DNA of 12,323 bases from an uncultured bacterium (GCA_903864485.1 CAIPGD010000030.1:1-12323); one strand, 5' to 3'; positions 1-6,456 are shown, counted from the first letter of the stretch. A program made the numbers and translations. Notes: generated from the sequence alone by a model not told the origin.

Positions 1-71
1 GCTCGGTCGGCATCCATGAACGCGATCCGATCACCCCCTCGAGCGATCGCGGCGATCAACAGATCACCCAT
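1..71 (-). CDS. AMP-forming acyl-CoA synthetase/ligase, N-terminal fragment cut by the left edge
   Basis: Only 23 complete codons are inside the window. The peptide begins MGDLLIAAIARGGDRIAF and continues MDADR, which matches the opening of ANL-superfamily ligases, where a helix (xLLxxxARxGDRxAF) precedes the first strand. No adenylation motif is visible, so the assignment rests on this N-terminus and on context. The start chosen is the ATG at 71-69, because an AGGG Shine-Dalgarno sits 7 nt upstream of it. The same frame stays open upstream through a 12-bp tandem repeat that offers five more in-frame ATGs (at 140, 128, 116, 104 and 92), so a longer N-terminus with MQSA repeats is possible. 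It follows the thiolase on the same strand and probably shares its transcript. It may be a second CoA ligase of the same pathway. The substrate cannot be inferred. Confidence 0.55.
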   Translation of the reverse strand, partial: MGDLLIAAIARGGDRIAFMDADR

Positions 72-85
72 GTTGGGACCCTGCA

Positions 86-141
86 ATTGCATGGCTGATT
101 GCATGGCTGATTGCATGGCTGATTGCATGGCTGATTGCATG
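86..141. repeat. 12-bp tandem repeat, 4.7 copies, at the thiolase/ligase junction
   Basis: The unit ATTGCATGGCTG occurs perfectly at 86-97, 98-109, 110-121 and 122-133, with a partial copy at 134-141. It begins 3 nt beyond the thiolase stop codon. Read on the minus strand in the ligase frame, each unit encodes Met-Gln-Ser-Ala and contains an ATG, so changes in copy number would preserve frame. The perfect identity of the copies suggests recent slippage. Confidence 0.9.
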
Positions 142-144
142 ACC

Positions 145-1380
145 TTAGACCCGTTCGATGATGATGGCGGGTGCCATCCCGCCTGCAGCACACATCGTGA
201 TCAGACCGCGCCTGAGATCGCGCCGCTCAAGCTCATCGAGCATGGTCCCGATCAGGATCGACCCAGTGGCCCCAATCGGATGGCCCAGTGCGATCGCCCC
301 GCCGTTCACATTGACTCGGTCGCGATCGAGCTTGAGGTCGCGAATAAACTTTTCGGCAACCACGGCGAAGGCCTCGTTAATCTCGAACAAGTCGATGTCA
401 TCCACGGTCAGACCCGCTTTCGCGAGAACCTTACGCGCGGCCGGCACGGGGGCATTCAACATCAGCGTTGGTGAGTCCCCCATATTCGCCATTGCAACGA
501 CGCGCGCTCTCGGCTTGAGCCCACGTTTTTTGGCATAACCGGGCGACGCCAGCAACAACGCACCCGCACCATCGACAACACCCGAAGAGTTGCCGGCATG
601 ATGAACGTGTTGAATCTCGAGCCCTGGATACTTTCCAAGGATCAGACTTCTAAACGTCGTCCCCTGCGGGTCGAGCTCAAAATCGGCCAGGCGCGCGAAT
701 GCGGGCTTGAGATCAGCGAGTCCCTGCGCCGTGGTGTTTGGGCGCGGAAATTCTTCGCGATCGAGTGCGAGGGAACCGTCCGTTCGATGGACTGAAATAA
801 GACTGCGACTGAAGTGCCCTGCCTCAATGGCGGCGCAGGCGCGTTGTTGACTTTGCAGGGCAAATGCATCGAGGTCAGTTCGCGAAATGCCTTCAAGGGT
901 CGCAATGGCATCGGCACAAACCCCCTGATGCGATTGCGGGTGACTCGCACGCAGCCGCAAGTTGCCTGCGTCCATCAGCAACGGAGCACTCGCGTTCAAG
1001 CTGGAGGTCATCGACATCATCTCGCAACCCCCTGCGATCACGAGGTCCTCCATGCCCGACATGACCGACGCCGCCGCGAGATTCACGGTGGTGATGCCTG
1101 AACCGCAGAAGCGGTCCAGGGTCACGCCCGACGAGCGCACGTCGTAACCGGCGTCGAGCGCCGACATGCGACCGAGGTCCATCGACTGGCTGCCTTGCTG
1201 CGCACTAGTCCCCCAGATCACATCGTCGATTTCTGCCGTGTCGAGTTGATTACGCTGCGCCAGCGCCTTGAGCACTGCGGCCCCAAGATGTTGGGGATGC
1301 ATGTCGGCAAGTGCGCCCTTCCCCAGCTTGCCGATCCCGCGTGGCGTGCGGCAAGCATCGATGATCAGTGCCTCGGTCAT
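145..1380 (-). CDS. Thiolase (acetyl-CoA acetyltransferase / 3-oxoacyl-CoA thiolase)
   Basis: This is a 411-residue thiolase of normal family length. It performs CoA-dependent cleavage of a 3-oxoacyl-CoA to acetyl-CoA plus a shortened acyl-CoA, or the reverse condensation. The nucleophilic cysteine is Cys92 in DRFCGSG. NEAF lies at 335-338, the GHPIGATG box at 366-373 with catalytic His367, and the second catalytic cysteine is Cys397 in MCAAGGMA near the C-terminus. All expected catalytic residues are present. The ATG at 1380 is preferred over an in-frame ATG 17 codons upstream, because GGAGA lies 6 nt before it and the homologous N-terminus (MTEALIIDACRTPRG) begins there. It lies 115 nt downstream of the amidohydrolase on the same strand. 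Next to feruloyl-CoA synthase and a crotonase, it may cleave the beta-keto thioester of a hydroxycinnamate. A general acetoacetyl-CoA or fatty-acid role cannot be excluded. Confidence 0.93.
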   Translation of the reverse strand: MTEALIIDACRTPRGIGKLGKGALADMHPQHLGAAVLKALAQRNQLDTAEIDDVIWGTSAQQGSQSMDLGRMSALDAGYDVRSSGVTLDRFCGSGITTVNLAAASVMSGMEDLVIAGGCEMMSMTSSLNASAPLLMDAGNLRLRASHPQSHQGVCADAIATLEGISRTDLDAFALQSQQRACAAIEAGHFSRSLISVHRTDGSLALDREEFPRPNTTAQGLADLKPAFARLADFELDPQGTTFRSLILGKYPGLEIQHVHHAGNSSGVVDGAGALLLASPGYAKKRGLKPRARVVAMANMGDSPTLMLNAPVPAARKVLAKAGLTVDDIDLFEINEAFAVVAEKFIRDLKLDRDRVNVNGGAIALGHPIGATGSILIGTMLDELERRDLRRGLITMCAAGGMAPAIIIERV

Positions 1381-1448
1381 ACCCTGTCTCCATCCATTCG
1401 AATGATTTGTTTTGCAGGATAATTCTGACATGCGGCACCGAAAAGGCT

Positions 1449-1502
1449 GCGGTTTCAGGCCGCGGTTTCAGACCCGGTTGTTCAGACCCGGTTGTTCAGG
1501 CC
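1449..1502. repeat. 13-14-bp tandem repeat, four copies, across the amidohydrolase stop
   Basis: Four imperfect units run head to tail at 1449-1461 and 1462-1474 (GCGGTTTCAGRCC) and at 1475-1488 and 1489-1502 (CGGTTGTTCAGRCC). The last unit contains the amidohydrolase stop codon (TCA at 1496-1498 on the plus strand). The other three lie in the 115-nt gap before the thiolase. They look like duplications of the end of the gene that then diverged slightly. No terminator-like stem with a T-tract was found here, so read-through into the thiolase is likely. Confidence 0.85.
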
Positions 1503-2368
1503 TTCTGATCCAGCCCCAGCAACCGGACCGCATTGCCCTTCAGGATCCCGGGCATGACTTCGGGCTTGAAGCCAGCGACTTCAAAGTCCTTCATCCAGCG
1601 TTCGGGCGTGATCAGGGGGTAGTCGCTGCCAAACAAGACGCGGTCTTTAAGAAGCGTATTGGCGTACTGCACCAACTGCTTGGGGAAATACTTTGGACTC
1701 CAGCCTGACAGATCGATCCATACATTGGGCTTGTGGGTGGCGAGGCTAAGCGCTTCGTCCTGCCACGGAAAGCTCGGGTGCGCCATGACGATCTGAATGT
1801 CGGGCCAGTCGATTGCCACATCTTCGAGCAGCATCGGATTGCTGTTTTGCAATCGCAAGCCACCGCCGCAGCGCATGCCTGAACCGATGCCGCTGTGACC
1901 GGTGTGAAAGATGGCTGGCAGTTTGTGTTCGTTAATCACCTCGTAGATCGGCCAGGCCATGCGGTCGTAAGGAAGGAATCCCTGCACCGTCGGGTGAAAC
2001 TTGAAGCCCTTGACGCCTTCCTCTTTAATGAGTCGCTCGGCTTCGCGCGCGCCCATCTTGCCCTTGTGCGGGTCGATGCTGGCAAAGGCCATCATCATGT
2101 CGCTATTCTCGCGCGCTGCCTGCGCGATTTCCTCGTTCGGGATGCGGCGACGCCCGAGCTGGGCCTCGCTATCCACCGTGAACATCACCAGACCAATATT
2201 CTTTTCGCGGTAGTACGCGATCGTCTCGGCGATCGTCGGTCGGCGATTGGAGCCGAAGTACTTGTCGGCTGCGCGGTCGTATTCCTCGCCATAATTATCA
2301 AACGGATTCCAGCAGCTCACTTCGGCGTGGGTATGGATGTCGATCGCGATCAAGTCTTGGTGTTTCAT
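1496..2368 (-). CDS. Amidohydrolase-2 family metal-dependent hydrolase (possible CouO-like)
   Basis: This is a 290-residue TIM-barrel amidohydrolase of the COG2159 type, the family of LigW/LigJ-like and ACMSD-like hydrolases and decarboxylases. Visible metal-site motifs are HxH at His12/His14 (DIHTH), His155 and His158 in IFHTGH, His197 in MAHPSF and Asp249 in FGSDYP. The protein is complete and has no signal peptide. The ATG at 2368 directly precedes the conserved HxH strand. Its Shine-Dalgarno is weak, and an in-frame upstream start would add a leader encoded by the promoter region. It is the first gene leftward from the divergent promoter. In Rhodococcus jostii RHA1 a member of this superfamily, CouO, is needed for beta-oxidative deacetylation of hydroxycinnamates and is proposed to replace the thiolase/thioesterase step. 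Placement beside fcs here suggests a similar role. Decarboxylase or lactone hydrolase activity is the main alternative. Confidence 0.85.
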   Translation of the reverse strand: MKHQDLIAIDIHTHAEVSCWNPFDNYGEEYDRAADKYFGSNRRPTIAETIAYYREKNIGLVMFTVDSEAQLGRRRIPNEEIAQAARENSDMMMAFASIDPHKGKMGAREAERLIKEEGVKGFKFHPTVQGFLPYDRMAWPIYEVINEHKLPAIFHTGHSGIGSGMRCGGGLRLQNSNPMLLEDVAIDWPDIQIVMAHPSFPWQDEALSLATHKPNVWIDLSGWSPKYFPKQLVQYANTLLKDRVLFGSDYPLITPERWMKDFEVAGFKPEVMPGILKGNAVRLLGLDQKA

Positions 2369-2427
2369 GGTGCAGGGGTCTAGGGATAGTCCCAAGAAGA
2401 AAAATGTAGCGATTAATGACAATATGG

Positions 2428-2437
2428 TTATCGATAA
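2428..2437. promoter_or_regulatory. Palindrome TTATCGATAA, candidate operator
   Basis: This is a perfect 10-bp palindrome. It can also be read as GTTAT-CGATA-ATAAC (2427-2441), an inverted repeat with 5-bp arms. It overlaps the candidate -10 elements of both strands, so a bound protein would block both promoters. The MarR protein at the end of the rightward operon is the obvious candidate. That link is inference. Confidence 0.45.
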
Positions 2438-2445
2438 TAACTTGT

Positions 2446-2461
2446 TTGATCTTCCGATCAA
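2446..2461. promoter_or_regulatory. Inverted repeat TTGATC-N4-GATCAA, candidate operator
   Basis: Perfect 6-bp arms are separated by TTCC. A second overlapping pair, TTTGAT (2445-2450) and ATCAAA (2461-2466), extends the dyad symmetry. The right arm coincides with the candidate -35 of the leftward promoter. It lies 20-35 nt before the crotonase start, so it could alternatively form a small hairpin in the leader RNA. Confidence 0.4.
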
Positions 2462-2480
2462 TCAAAGCAAAAGGAACTTG

Positions 2481-3281
2481 ATGCTCCACCCGATCCTCGA
2501 ACGTGCAGCCAAGAATGGCATCACTCTTGAAATGCGTGGCGCTGTCGCTCTCGTCACCCTGCGCCGTCCGGCCAAGCGCAATGCACTGTCCGACATGCTA
2601 ATCGAAGCCATTCGCGACACCTTCCAGAACCTGCCTGCTGAGGCCAAAGCGGCCGTGATCGACGGCGAAGGCCCGCACTTCTGCGCAGGGCTGGACCTGT
2701 CCGAACTCAAGGAGCGTGACGCCGGCGAAGGCATACACCATTCGCGCGGGTGGCATGTCGCATTGGACGCAGTGCAGTATGGCCGCGTGCCCGTTATCGC
2801 AGCGCTACATGGCGCCGTGGTGGGCGGCGGGCTCGAACTGGCCAGCGCAAGCCATATCCGTGTGGCCGATGAAAGCACCTTCTACGCACTGCCCGAAGGC
2901 ACTCGCGGCATCTTTGTGGGCGGCGGCGGCTCCGTGCGCGTGCCTAAACTGATCGGCGTGGCCCGCATGACCGACATGATGCTGACGGGCCGCGTCTACA
3001 ACGCAGTCGACGGCGAGCGCGTGGGCTTTGCCCAATACCTGGTGCCTCAAGGCACCGCGCTCGAAAAAGCCCTGGAGCTGGCCGAGCGCATCGCCACCAA
3101 CGCGCCACTGACCAATTACGCCTTGATGCACGCCCTGCCACGGATCGCCGAGCAGCCGGCCGACCACGGCTTCCTCACCGAGGCCCTGATGGCTTCGATC
3201 GCGCAGGCAGCTCCCGAAGCGAAAGCCCGTGTGCGGGCCTTCCTCGAAGGTAAGGCCGCCAAGGTGAAGCAAGCCGACTGA
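2481..3281 (+). CDS. Crotonase-family enoyl-CoA hydratase
   Basis: This is a 266-residue crotonase-fold protein expected to hydrate the double bond of an acyl-CoA such as feruloyl- or coumaroyl-CoA. The N-terminal strand region VALVTLRRPAKRNALS is typical. The oxyanion-hole segment is HFCAGLDL (66-73) with a second element at GAVVGGGLEL (111-120). The two acid/base glutamates of enoyl-CoA hydratases are both present, at Glu119 and Glu139, with the same 20-residue spacing as Glu144/Glu164 of rat mitochondrial hydratase. Hydroxycinnamoyl-CoA hydratase-lyase of Pseudomonas has a serine at the first position, so this is less likely to be a lyase. The start at 2481 is supported by AAGGA 5 nt upstream. 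Longer in-frame starts would run into the promoter region. It is the first gene of the rightward operon and is followed 39 nt later by fcs. Confidence 0.9.
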   Translation: MLHPILERAAKNGITLEMRGAVALVTLRRPAKRNALSDMLIEAIRDTFQNLPAEAKAAVIDGEGPHFCAGLDLSELKERDAGEGIHHSRGWHVALDAVQYGRVPVIAALHGAVVGGGLELASASHIRVADESTFYALPEGTRGIFVGGGGSVRVPKLIGVARMTDMMLTGRVYNAVDGERVGFAQYLVPQGTALEKALELAERIATNAPLTNYALMHALPRIAEQPADHGFLTEALMASIAQAAPEAKARVRAFLEGKAAKVKQAD

Positions 3282-3292
3282 AGGGTTGCCCA

Positions 3293-3324
3293 GAGGAAAC
3301 CAAAACATGACCGTCAGAACATGA
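3293..3324 (+). promoter_or_regulatory. Ribosome-binding site and five-codon minileader overlapping the fcs start
   Basis: The best Shine-Dalgarno, GAGGAA (3293-3298), is spaced 8 nt from an ATG at 3307. That ATG reads only Met-Thr-Val-Arg-Thr before a TGA at 3322-3324, and this TGA overlaps the fcs ATG (3321) as ATGA. The sequence AACATGACCG occurs at 3304-3313 and again at 3318-3327, so the second start looks like a 14-bp tandem duplication of the first. Fcs may be translated by termination-reinitiation from the minileader, or directly from 3321 with 22 nt spacing. Confidence 0.55.
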
Positions 3325-5192
3325 CCGCCCCGCACAACTCGATCGCCCCGCGATTTCGCCCTCTCAAGTTCGGGGTCACGCGTGTCGCGCTGCGCGACGG
3401 TGCGTCTGGCATCCATTACCTGCGCGCCGAGCAGAACCTGAACCGTTACCCCGAACGTCTGACCGACCGCCTACAGCACTGGGCGCAGGTCAAACCCGAT
3501 CACACCTTCATGGCCCGACGCATCAAGGCAGCGGATGGTCAACTGGGTGATTGGAATCACATCAGCTACGCCCAAGCCTGGACCTCGGCCCGCAGCATTG
3601 CCCAGGGCCTCATCAATCGAGGCCTGAACGCCGAGAAACCGGTGGCGATTCTCAGCGAAAACAGCCTGGAACACGCCCTGCTCACGCTCGGTTGCCTGAT
3701 TGCGGGTGTGCCTTTCACCCCTGTATCGCCGCCCTATTCGCTGATCAGCCAGGGCTACGACAAGCTCAAACATGTTTTGAGTACCGTCACGCCGGGTCTG
3801 GTCTTCGCGCAGGATGCCCGCTATGCCAAAGCGATCGCCGCCACGATTGAACAGGACATGACAATCGTGATGGCAGACGGAAGCGTCGAAGGACGCCCTA
3901 GCATCCGCTTTGCCGAACTTTGCGCCACGCCGGTCACCGACGCGGTCGATCAAGCGATGGCTGCCACCGGCCCCGACACCATTGCCAAGTTTCTGTTCAC
4001 CAGCGGTTCAACCAAGCTGCCCAAAGCCGTTATCAACACCCATCGCATGTGGTGCGCCAACCAGCAGCAAATGGCGCAGTCGATGCCGGTCCTGGCCGAG
4101 CAGGACCTTGTGCTGATCGACTGGCTGCCTTGGAATCACACCTTCGGCGGCAACCACAACTTCGGCATGGTCGTCTTTCACGGCGGCACCCTCTACATCG
4201 ACGACGGCAAGCCCACGCCCGCGCTGATTCACGAAACCCTTCGTAACCTGCGTGAAATTGCGCCCACGGTGTACTTCAACGTGCCAACCGGTTTTGAGGA
4301 GATCGCCAACGCGATGAAAACCGACAACACGCTGCGCAAGTCCCTGCTGTCGCGCGTGCAGATGTTCTTCTACGCCGGTGCCGCACTTGCCCAACCGGTA
4401 TGGGACAGTCTTTACGAAAGCCAAGAGCGCGAAATCGGCGAGCGAATCGTCATGGCCACCGGCCTGGGGATGACCGAGTCTGGTCCGTTCGGGATCTTCG
4501 TGACCAACCCCAACGTGCGCGCTGGCGACTTGGGCGTGCCCGCGCCAGGCCTGGAACTCAAGCTGGTCGACATCGACGGCAAAACCGAGGTGCGCTACCG
4601 CGGCCCCAACATTACTCCGGGCTACTGGCGGGCCCCGAAGGAAACAGCCGAGGCCTTTGACGAAGAAGGCTTCTTTAAGTCCGGCGATGCGGTCAAGTGG
4701 ATCGACGAAACCAACCCGCATCTCGGTCTGAAATTCGACGGCCGTATCGCCGAAGACTTCAAGCTGTCCACCGGCACCTTTGTGAGTGTGGGCCCGCTGC
4801 GCGGGAAGGTCATCGCGGCTGGCGCCCCCTACATCCAGGACGTGGTGCTCACGGGTCTGAACATGAGGGAAGTCGGCGCCATGGTCTTTCCAACCCACAA
4901 GGTGCGCGAACTCTCGGGTCTTCCCGGAACAGCCCCACTCGCGGATGTGTTGGCCAGTGCACCCGTGCGCGCGCACTTTCAACGGGTGCTCAACGAGCTC
5001 GCTGCCGCCAGCACCGGTAGTGCCAACCGGATTGCCCGCATGTGCCTGCTGTCGGAGCATCCCACCATTGATAAAGGTGAGATCACGGACAAGGGCTCGA
5101 TCAACCAGCGCGCCGTGCTCACCCACCGGGCCGACACCGTAGCGCTCCTGCACAACGACGGTCTGCACGACATCCTCAAACCGAACTGCTGA
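3321..5192 (+). CDS. fcs: Feruloyl-CoA synthase (ATP-dependent hydroxycinnamate:CoA ligase)
   Basis: This 623-residue ANL-superfamily ligase activates ferulate, p-coumarate or caffeate to the CoA thioester via an acyl-adenylate, the committed step of hydroxycinnamate catabolism. The phosphate-binding motif is FTSGSTKLPK (226-235). GMTESGP (383-389) is the aromatic/TE motif, and the ATP-ribose aspartate is Asp456 in GFFKSGDAVKW. The hinge is GRIAEDFKLSTGTF, which has the form typical of the feruloyl-CoA synthase subfamily in place of the usual GRxxDxIK. The C-terminal catalytic lysine is probably Lys591 in ITDKGSINQR. Length and the PWNHTFGGNHNF substrate-side segment also fit that subfamily. 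Translation probably depends on the overlapping minileader upstream. It is followed 46 nt later by the solute-binding protein, so import and activation are co-expressed. The exact acid preferred is not determinable from sequence alone. Confidence 0.93.
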   Translation: MTAPHNSIAPRFRPLKFGVTRVALRDGASGIHYLRAEQNLNRYPERLTDRLQHWAQVKPDHTFMARRIKAADGQLGDWNHISYAQAWTSARSIAQGLINRGLNAEKPVAILSENSLEHALLTLGCLIAGVPFTPVSPPYSLISQGYDKLKHVLSTVTPGLVFAQDARYAKAIAATIEQDMTIVMADGSVEGRPSIRFAELCATPVTDAVDQAMAATGPDTIAKFLFTSGSTKLPKAVINTHRMWCANQQQMAQSMPVLAEQDLVLIDWLPWNHTFGGNHNFGMVVFHGGTLYIDDGKPTPALIHETLRNLREIAPTVYFNVPTGFEEIANAMKTDNTLRKSLLSRVQMFFYAGAALAQPVWDSLYESQEREIGERIVMATGLGMTESGPFGIFVTNPNVRAGDLGVPAPGLELKLVDIDGKTEVRYRGPNITPGYWRAPKETAEAFDEEGFFKSGDAVKWIDETNPHLGLKFDGRIAEDFKLSTGTFVSVGPLRGKVIAAGAPYIQDVVLTGLNMREVGAMVFPTHKVRELSGLPGTAPLADVLASAPVRAHFQRVLNELAAASTGSANRIARMCLLSEHPTIDKGEITDKGSINQRAVLTHRADTVALLHNDGLHDILKPNC

Positions 5193-5238
5193 ACTTTTTA
5201 ACCCTGTGAACTAGACCCACCATCCGAAGGAGACCATT

Positions 5239-6372
5239 ATGAAACTTAAGAACACCCTGCTGGCCCTGGCCATCACCGCCGTCTCGAGCACGACCGCATT
5301 CGCTGAGATCAAGATCGGCGTCAGTCTGGCCCTGACTGGTCCCGGCTCAGGCCTCGGCATCCCGATGCAGAACCAGTTCAAGTTGTTCCCGCAAACGATT
5401 GCTGGCGAGAAGGTTTCACTCATCGTGCTGGACGACGCGACCGATCCGGGCAAAGGCGCCGCCAACGCACGCCGCTTCGTGACCGAAGACAAGGTGGATC
5501 TGATTATCGGTTCTTGCATCACCGCGGTCGCTGCCGCCATGACCGACATCGCAGCAGAAGCCTCCACTGCGCAGCTCGCAGGTTCGCCGGTGGGCGTACC
5601 CGCCGGTAAGGACAAGTGGATGTTCCGCCTGCCGCAGTCCAACACCGTGATCGGCTACGCCATGGTCGAGCACATGAAAAAACAAGGCGTCAAGACCGTC
5701 GGCTTCCTGGGCTACACCGACGCGTACGGCGAGCAGTGGCTCAAAGAAGTCACCCCGCTGATGGACAAGGCCGGCATCAAGATCATTGCGACCGAGCGCT
5801 TTGCCCGTACCGACACCAGCGTGACCCCGCAAGCCCTCAAGCTGGTGTCCGCCAATCCCGACGCCATGCTGGTCGTGGCCTCAGGCTCAGGCGCTGCCAT
5901 GCCACAGTTGGGTCTGGTCGAGCGCGGCTTCAAAGGCAAGATCTATCAAACGCACGCCGCCGCCACCATGGACCTGATGCGCGTGGGCGGCAAAGCGGTA
6001 GAAGGCACCTTCGTCTCTGCTGGCCCAGTGATCGCCCCCGACCAGCTGCCCGACAGCCACCCTTCAAAGAAAATTGCGCAGGACTTCGTGGCCAAGTACG
6101 ACAAGGTCTATGGCGTCGGCAGTCACAACCAGTTTGCTGGTCACGCCTATGACGCCCAGGTCGCGCTGGAAAAGGCCATTCCGTTAGCACTCAAGAAGGC
6201 CAAACCCGGTACCCCTGAGTTCCGCACTGCACTGCGCGATGCATTTGAAACCATGGGTACCACCCAGTTCGCGCACGGCATCATGAACTGGACCAAGGAC
6301 GATCACTGGGGTTTCACCATGGAAACGGCCGTGATGCTCAAGGTCGTGGACGGCAAGTTCAAGGTCGAGTAA
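5239..6372 (+). CDS. ABC transporter periplasmic substrate-binding protein (branched-chain amino acid/aromatic acid type)
   Basis: This is a 377-residue type I periplasmic binding protein of the LivJ class. A Sec signal peptide covers residues 1-22 (positive start MKLK, hydrophobic core, AFA cleavage site before Glu23). No lipobox cysteine is present, so it should be free in the periplasm. The mature N-terminus EIKIGVSLALTGPGSGLG is the classic family opening. The start has a strong Shine-Dalgarno, AAGGAGA, 5 nt upstream. Family members next to hydroxycinnamate genes, such as CouP of Rhodopseudomonas palustris, bind aromatic acids. The position between fcs and the permease genes makes the same function likely here. 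The 3' end is unusual: the last codons are part of a 9-bp tandem repeat that places four stop codons in frame. A UUCG hairpin follows before the permease. Confidence 0.92.
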   Translation: MKLKNTLLALAITAVSSTTAFAEIKIGVSLALTGPGSGLGIPMQNQFKLFPQTIAGEKVSLIVLDDATDPGKGAANARRFVTEDKVDLIIGSCITAVAAAMTDIAAEASTAQLAGSPVGVPAGKDKWMFRLPQSNTVIGYAMVEHMKKQGVKTVGFLGYTDAYGEQWLKEVTPLMDKAGIKIIATERFARTDTSVTPQALKLVSANPDAMLVVASGSGAAMPQLGLVERGFKGKIYQTHAAATMDLMRVGGKAVEGTFVSAGPVIAPDQLPDSHPSKKIAQDFVAKYDKVYGVGSHNQFAGHAYDAQVALEKAIPLALKKAKPGTPEFRTALRDAFETMGTTQFAHGIMNWTKDDHWGFTMETAVMLKVVDGKFKVE

Positions 6373-6398
6373 GTCGAGTAGGTCTAATAGGTCGAAGA
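6363..6398 (+). repeat. 9-bp tandem repeat, four copies, spanning the binding-protein stop
   Basis: Units are GGTCGAGTA (6363), AGTCGAGTA (6372), GGTCTAATA (6381) and GGTCGAAGA (6390). Since the unit is 9 bp, it stays in the reading frame. The codons Val-Glu-stop recur, giving in-frame stops at 6370 (TAA), 6379 (TAG), 6385 (TAA) and 6388 (TAG). The repeat looks like duplication of the last three codons of the gene. Confidence 0.85.
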
Positions 6399-6418
6399 AG
6401 ACCCACCAACGCCTGCCT

Positions 6419-6443
6419 GGGGCTTCTTCGGGAGCCCCGTTTT
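6419..6443 (+). terminator. UUCG-capped hairpin with short T-run: intrinsic terminator/attenuator
   Basis: GGGGCTTC (6419-6426) pairs with GGAGCCCC (6431-6438) around a TTCG tetraloop. This is an 8-bp stem with one G-U pair, closed by the very stable C(UUCG)G loop and followed by GTTTT. It lies inside the operon, 46 nt after the binding-protein stop and 13 nt before the permease start. It probably terminates part of the transcripts or protects the 3' end of the upstream mRNA, which would raise the binding protein over the membrane components. Confidence 0.7.
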
Positions 6444-6456
6444 CCAAGGGCCGTTC

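Larger units (their letters stand above)
2369..2480. promoter_or_regulatory. Divergent promoter/operator region between the two catabolic transcripts
   Basis: This 112-nt segment is clearly more AT-rich than the flanking genes and separates two divergently transcribed coding regions. On the minus strand, TTGATC (2461-2456), a 16-nt spacer and TATTAT (2439-2434) make a reasonable sigma-70-type promoter for the amidohydrolase, leaving a leader of about 60 nt. On the plus strand, GATAAT (2433-2438) is a candidate -10 for the crotonase operon, without a convincing -35. Two inverted repeats overlap these elements. The promoter calls come from eye matching to consensus only. Confidence 0.55.

Noticed and set aside
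86..141. CRISPR array
   Set aside because: The units are directly adjacent 12-mers with no spacers, so this is a simple tandem repeat.
16..474. Open reading frame on the plus strand with repeated Met-Ala-Asp-Cys
   Set aside because: It crosses the 12-bp repeat and then runs antisense through the well-supported thiolase 3' end. No ribosome-binding site or recognisable domain was seen, so the repeat peptides are a by-product of the tandem array.
1449..1502. Terminator between amidohydrolase and thiolase
   Set aside because: The sequence is made of direct repeats and not an inverted repeat, and it has no T-tract. Continued transcription into the thiolase is more likely.
2481..3281. Vanillin-forming feruloyl-CoA hydratase-lyase (Ech/HCHL), suggested by the neighbouring fcs
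   Set aside because: The active-site pair is Glu119/Glu139 as in true hydratases, where the lyase has Ser/Glu, and the surrounding sequence differs from the lyase I recall. A generic enoyl-CoA hydratase call is safer.
4008..5168. Long (386-codon) open frame antisense to fcs
   Set aside because: It is an antisense shadow in high-GC sequence. Fcs has continuous family motifs across the region, and the antisense product is His/Gly/Val-rich without recognisable domains.
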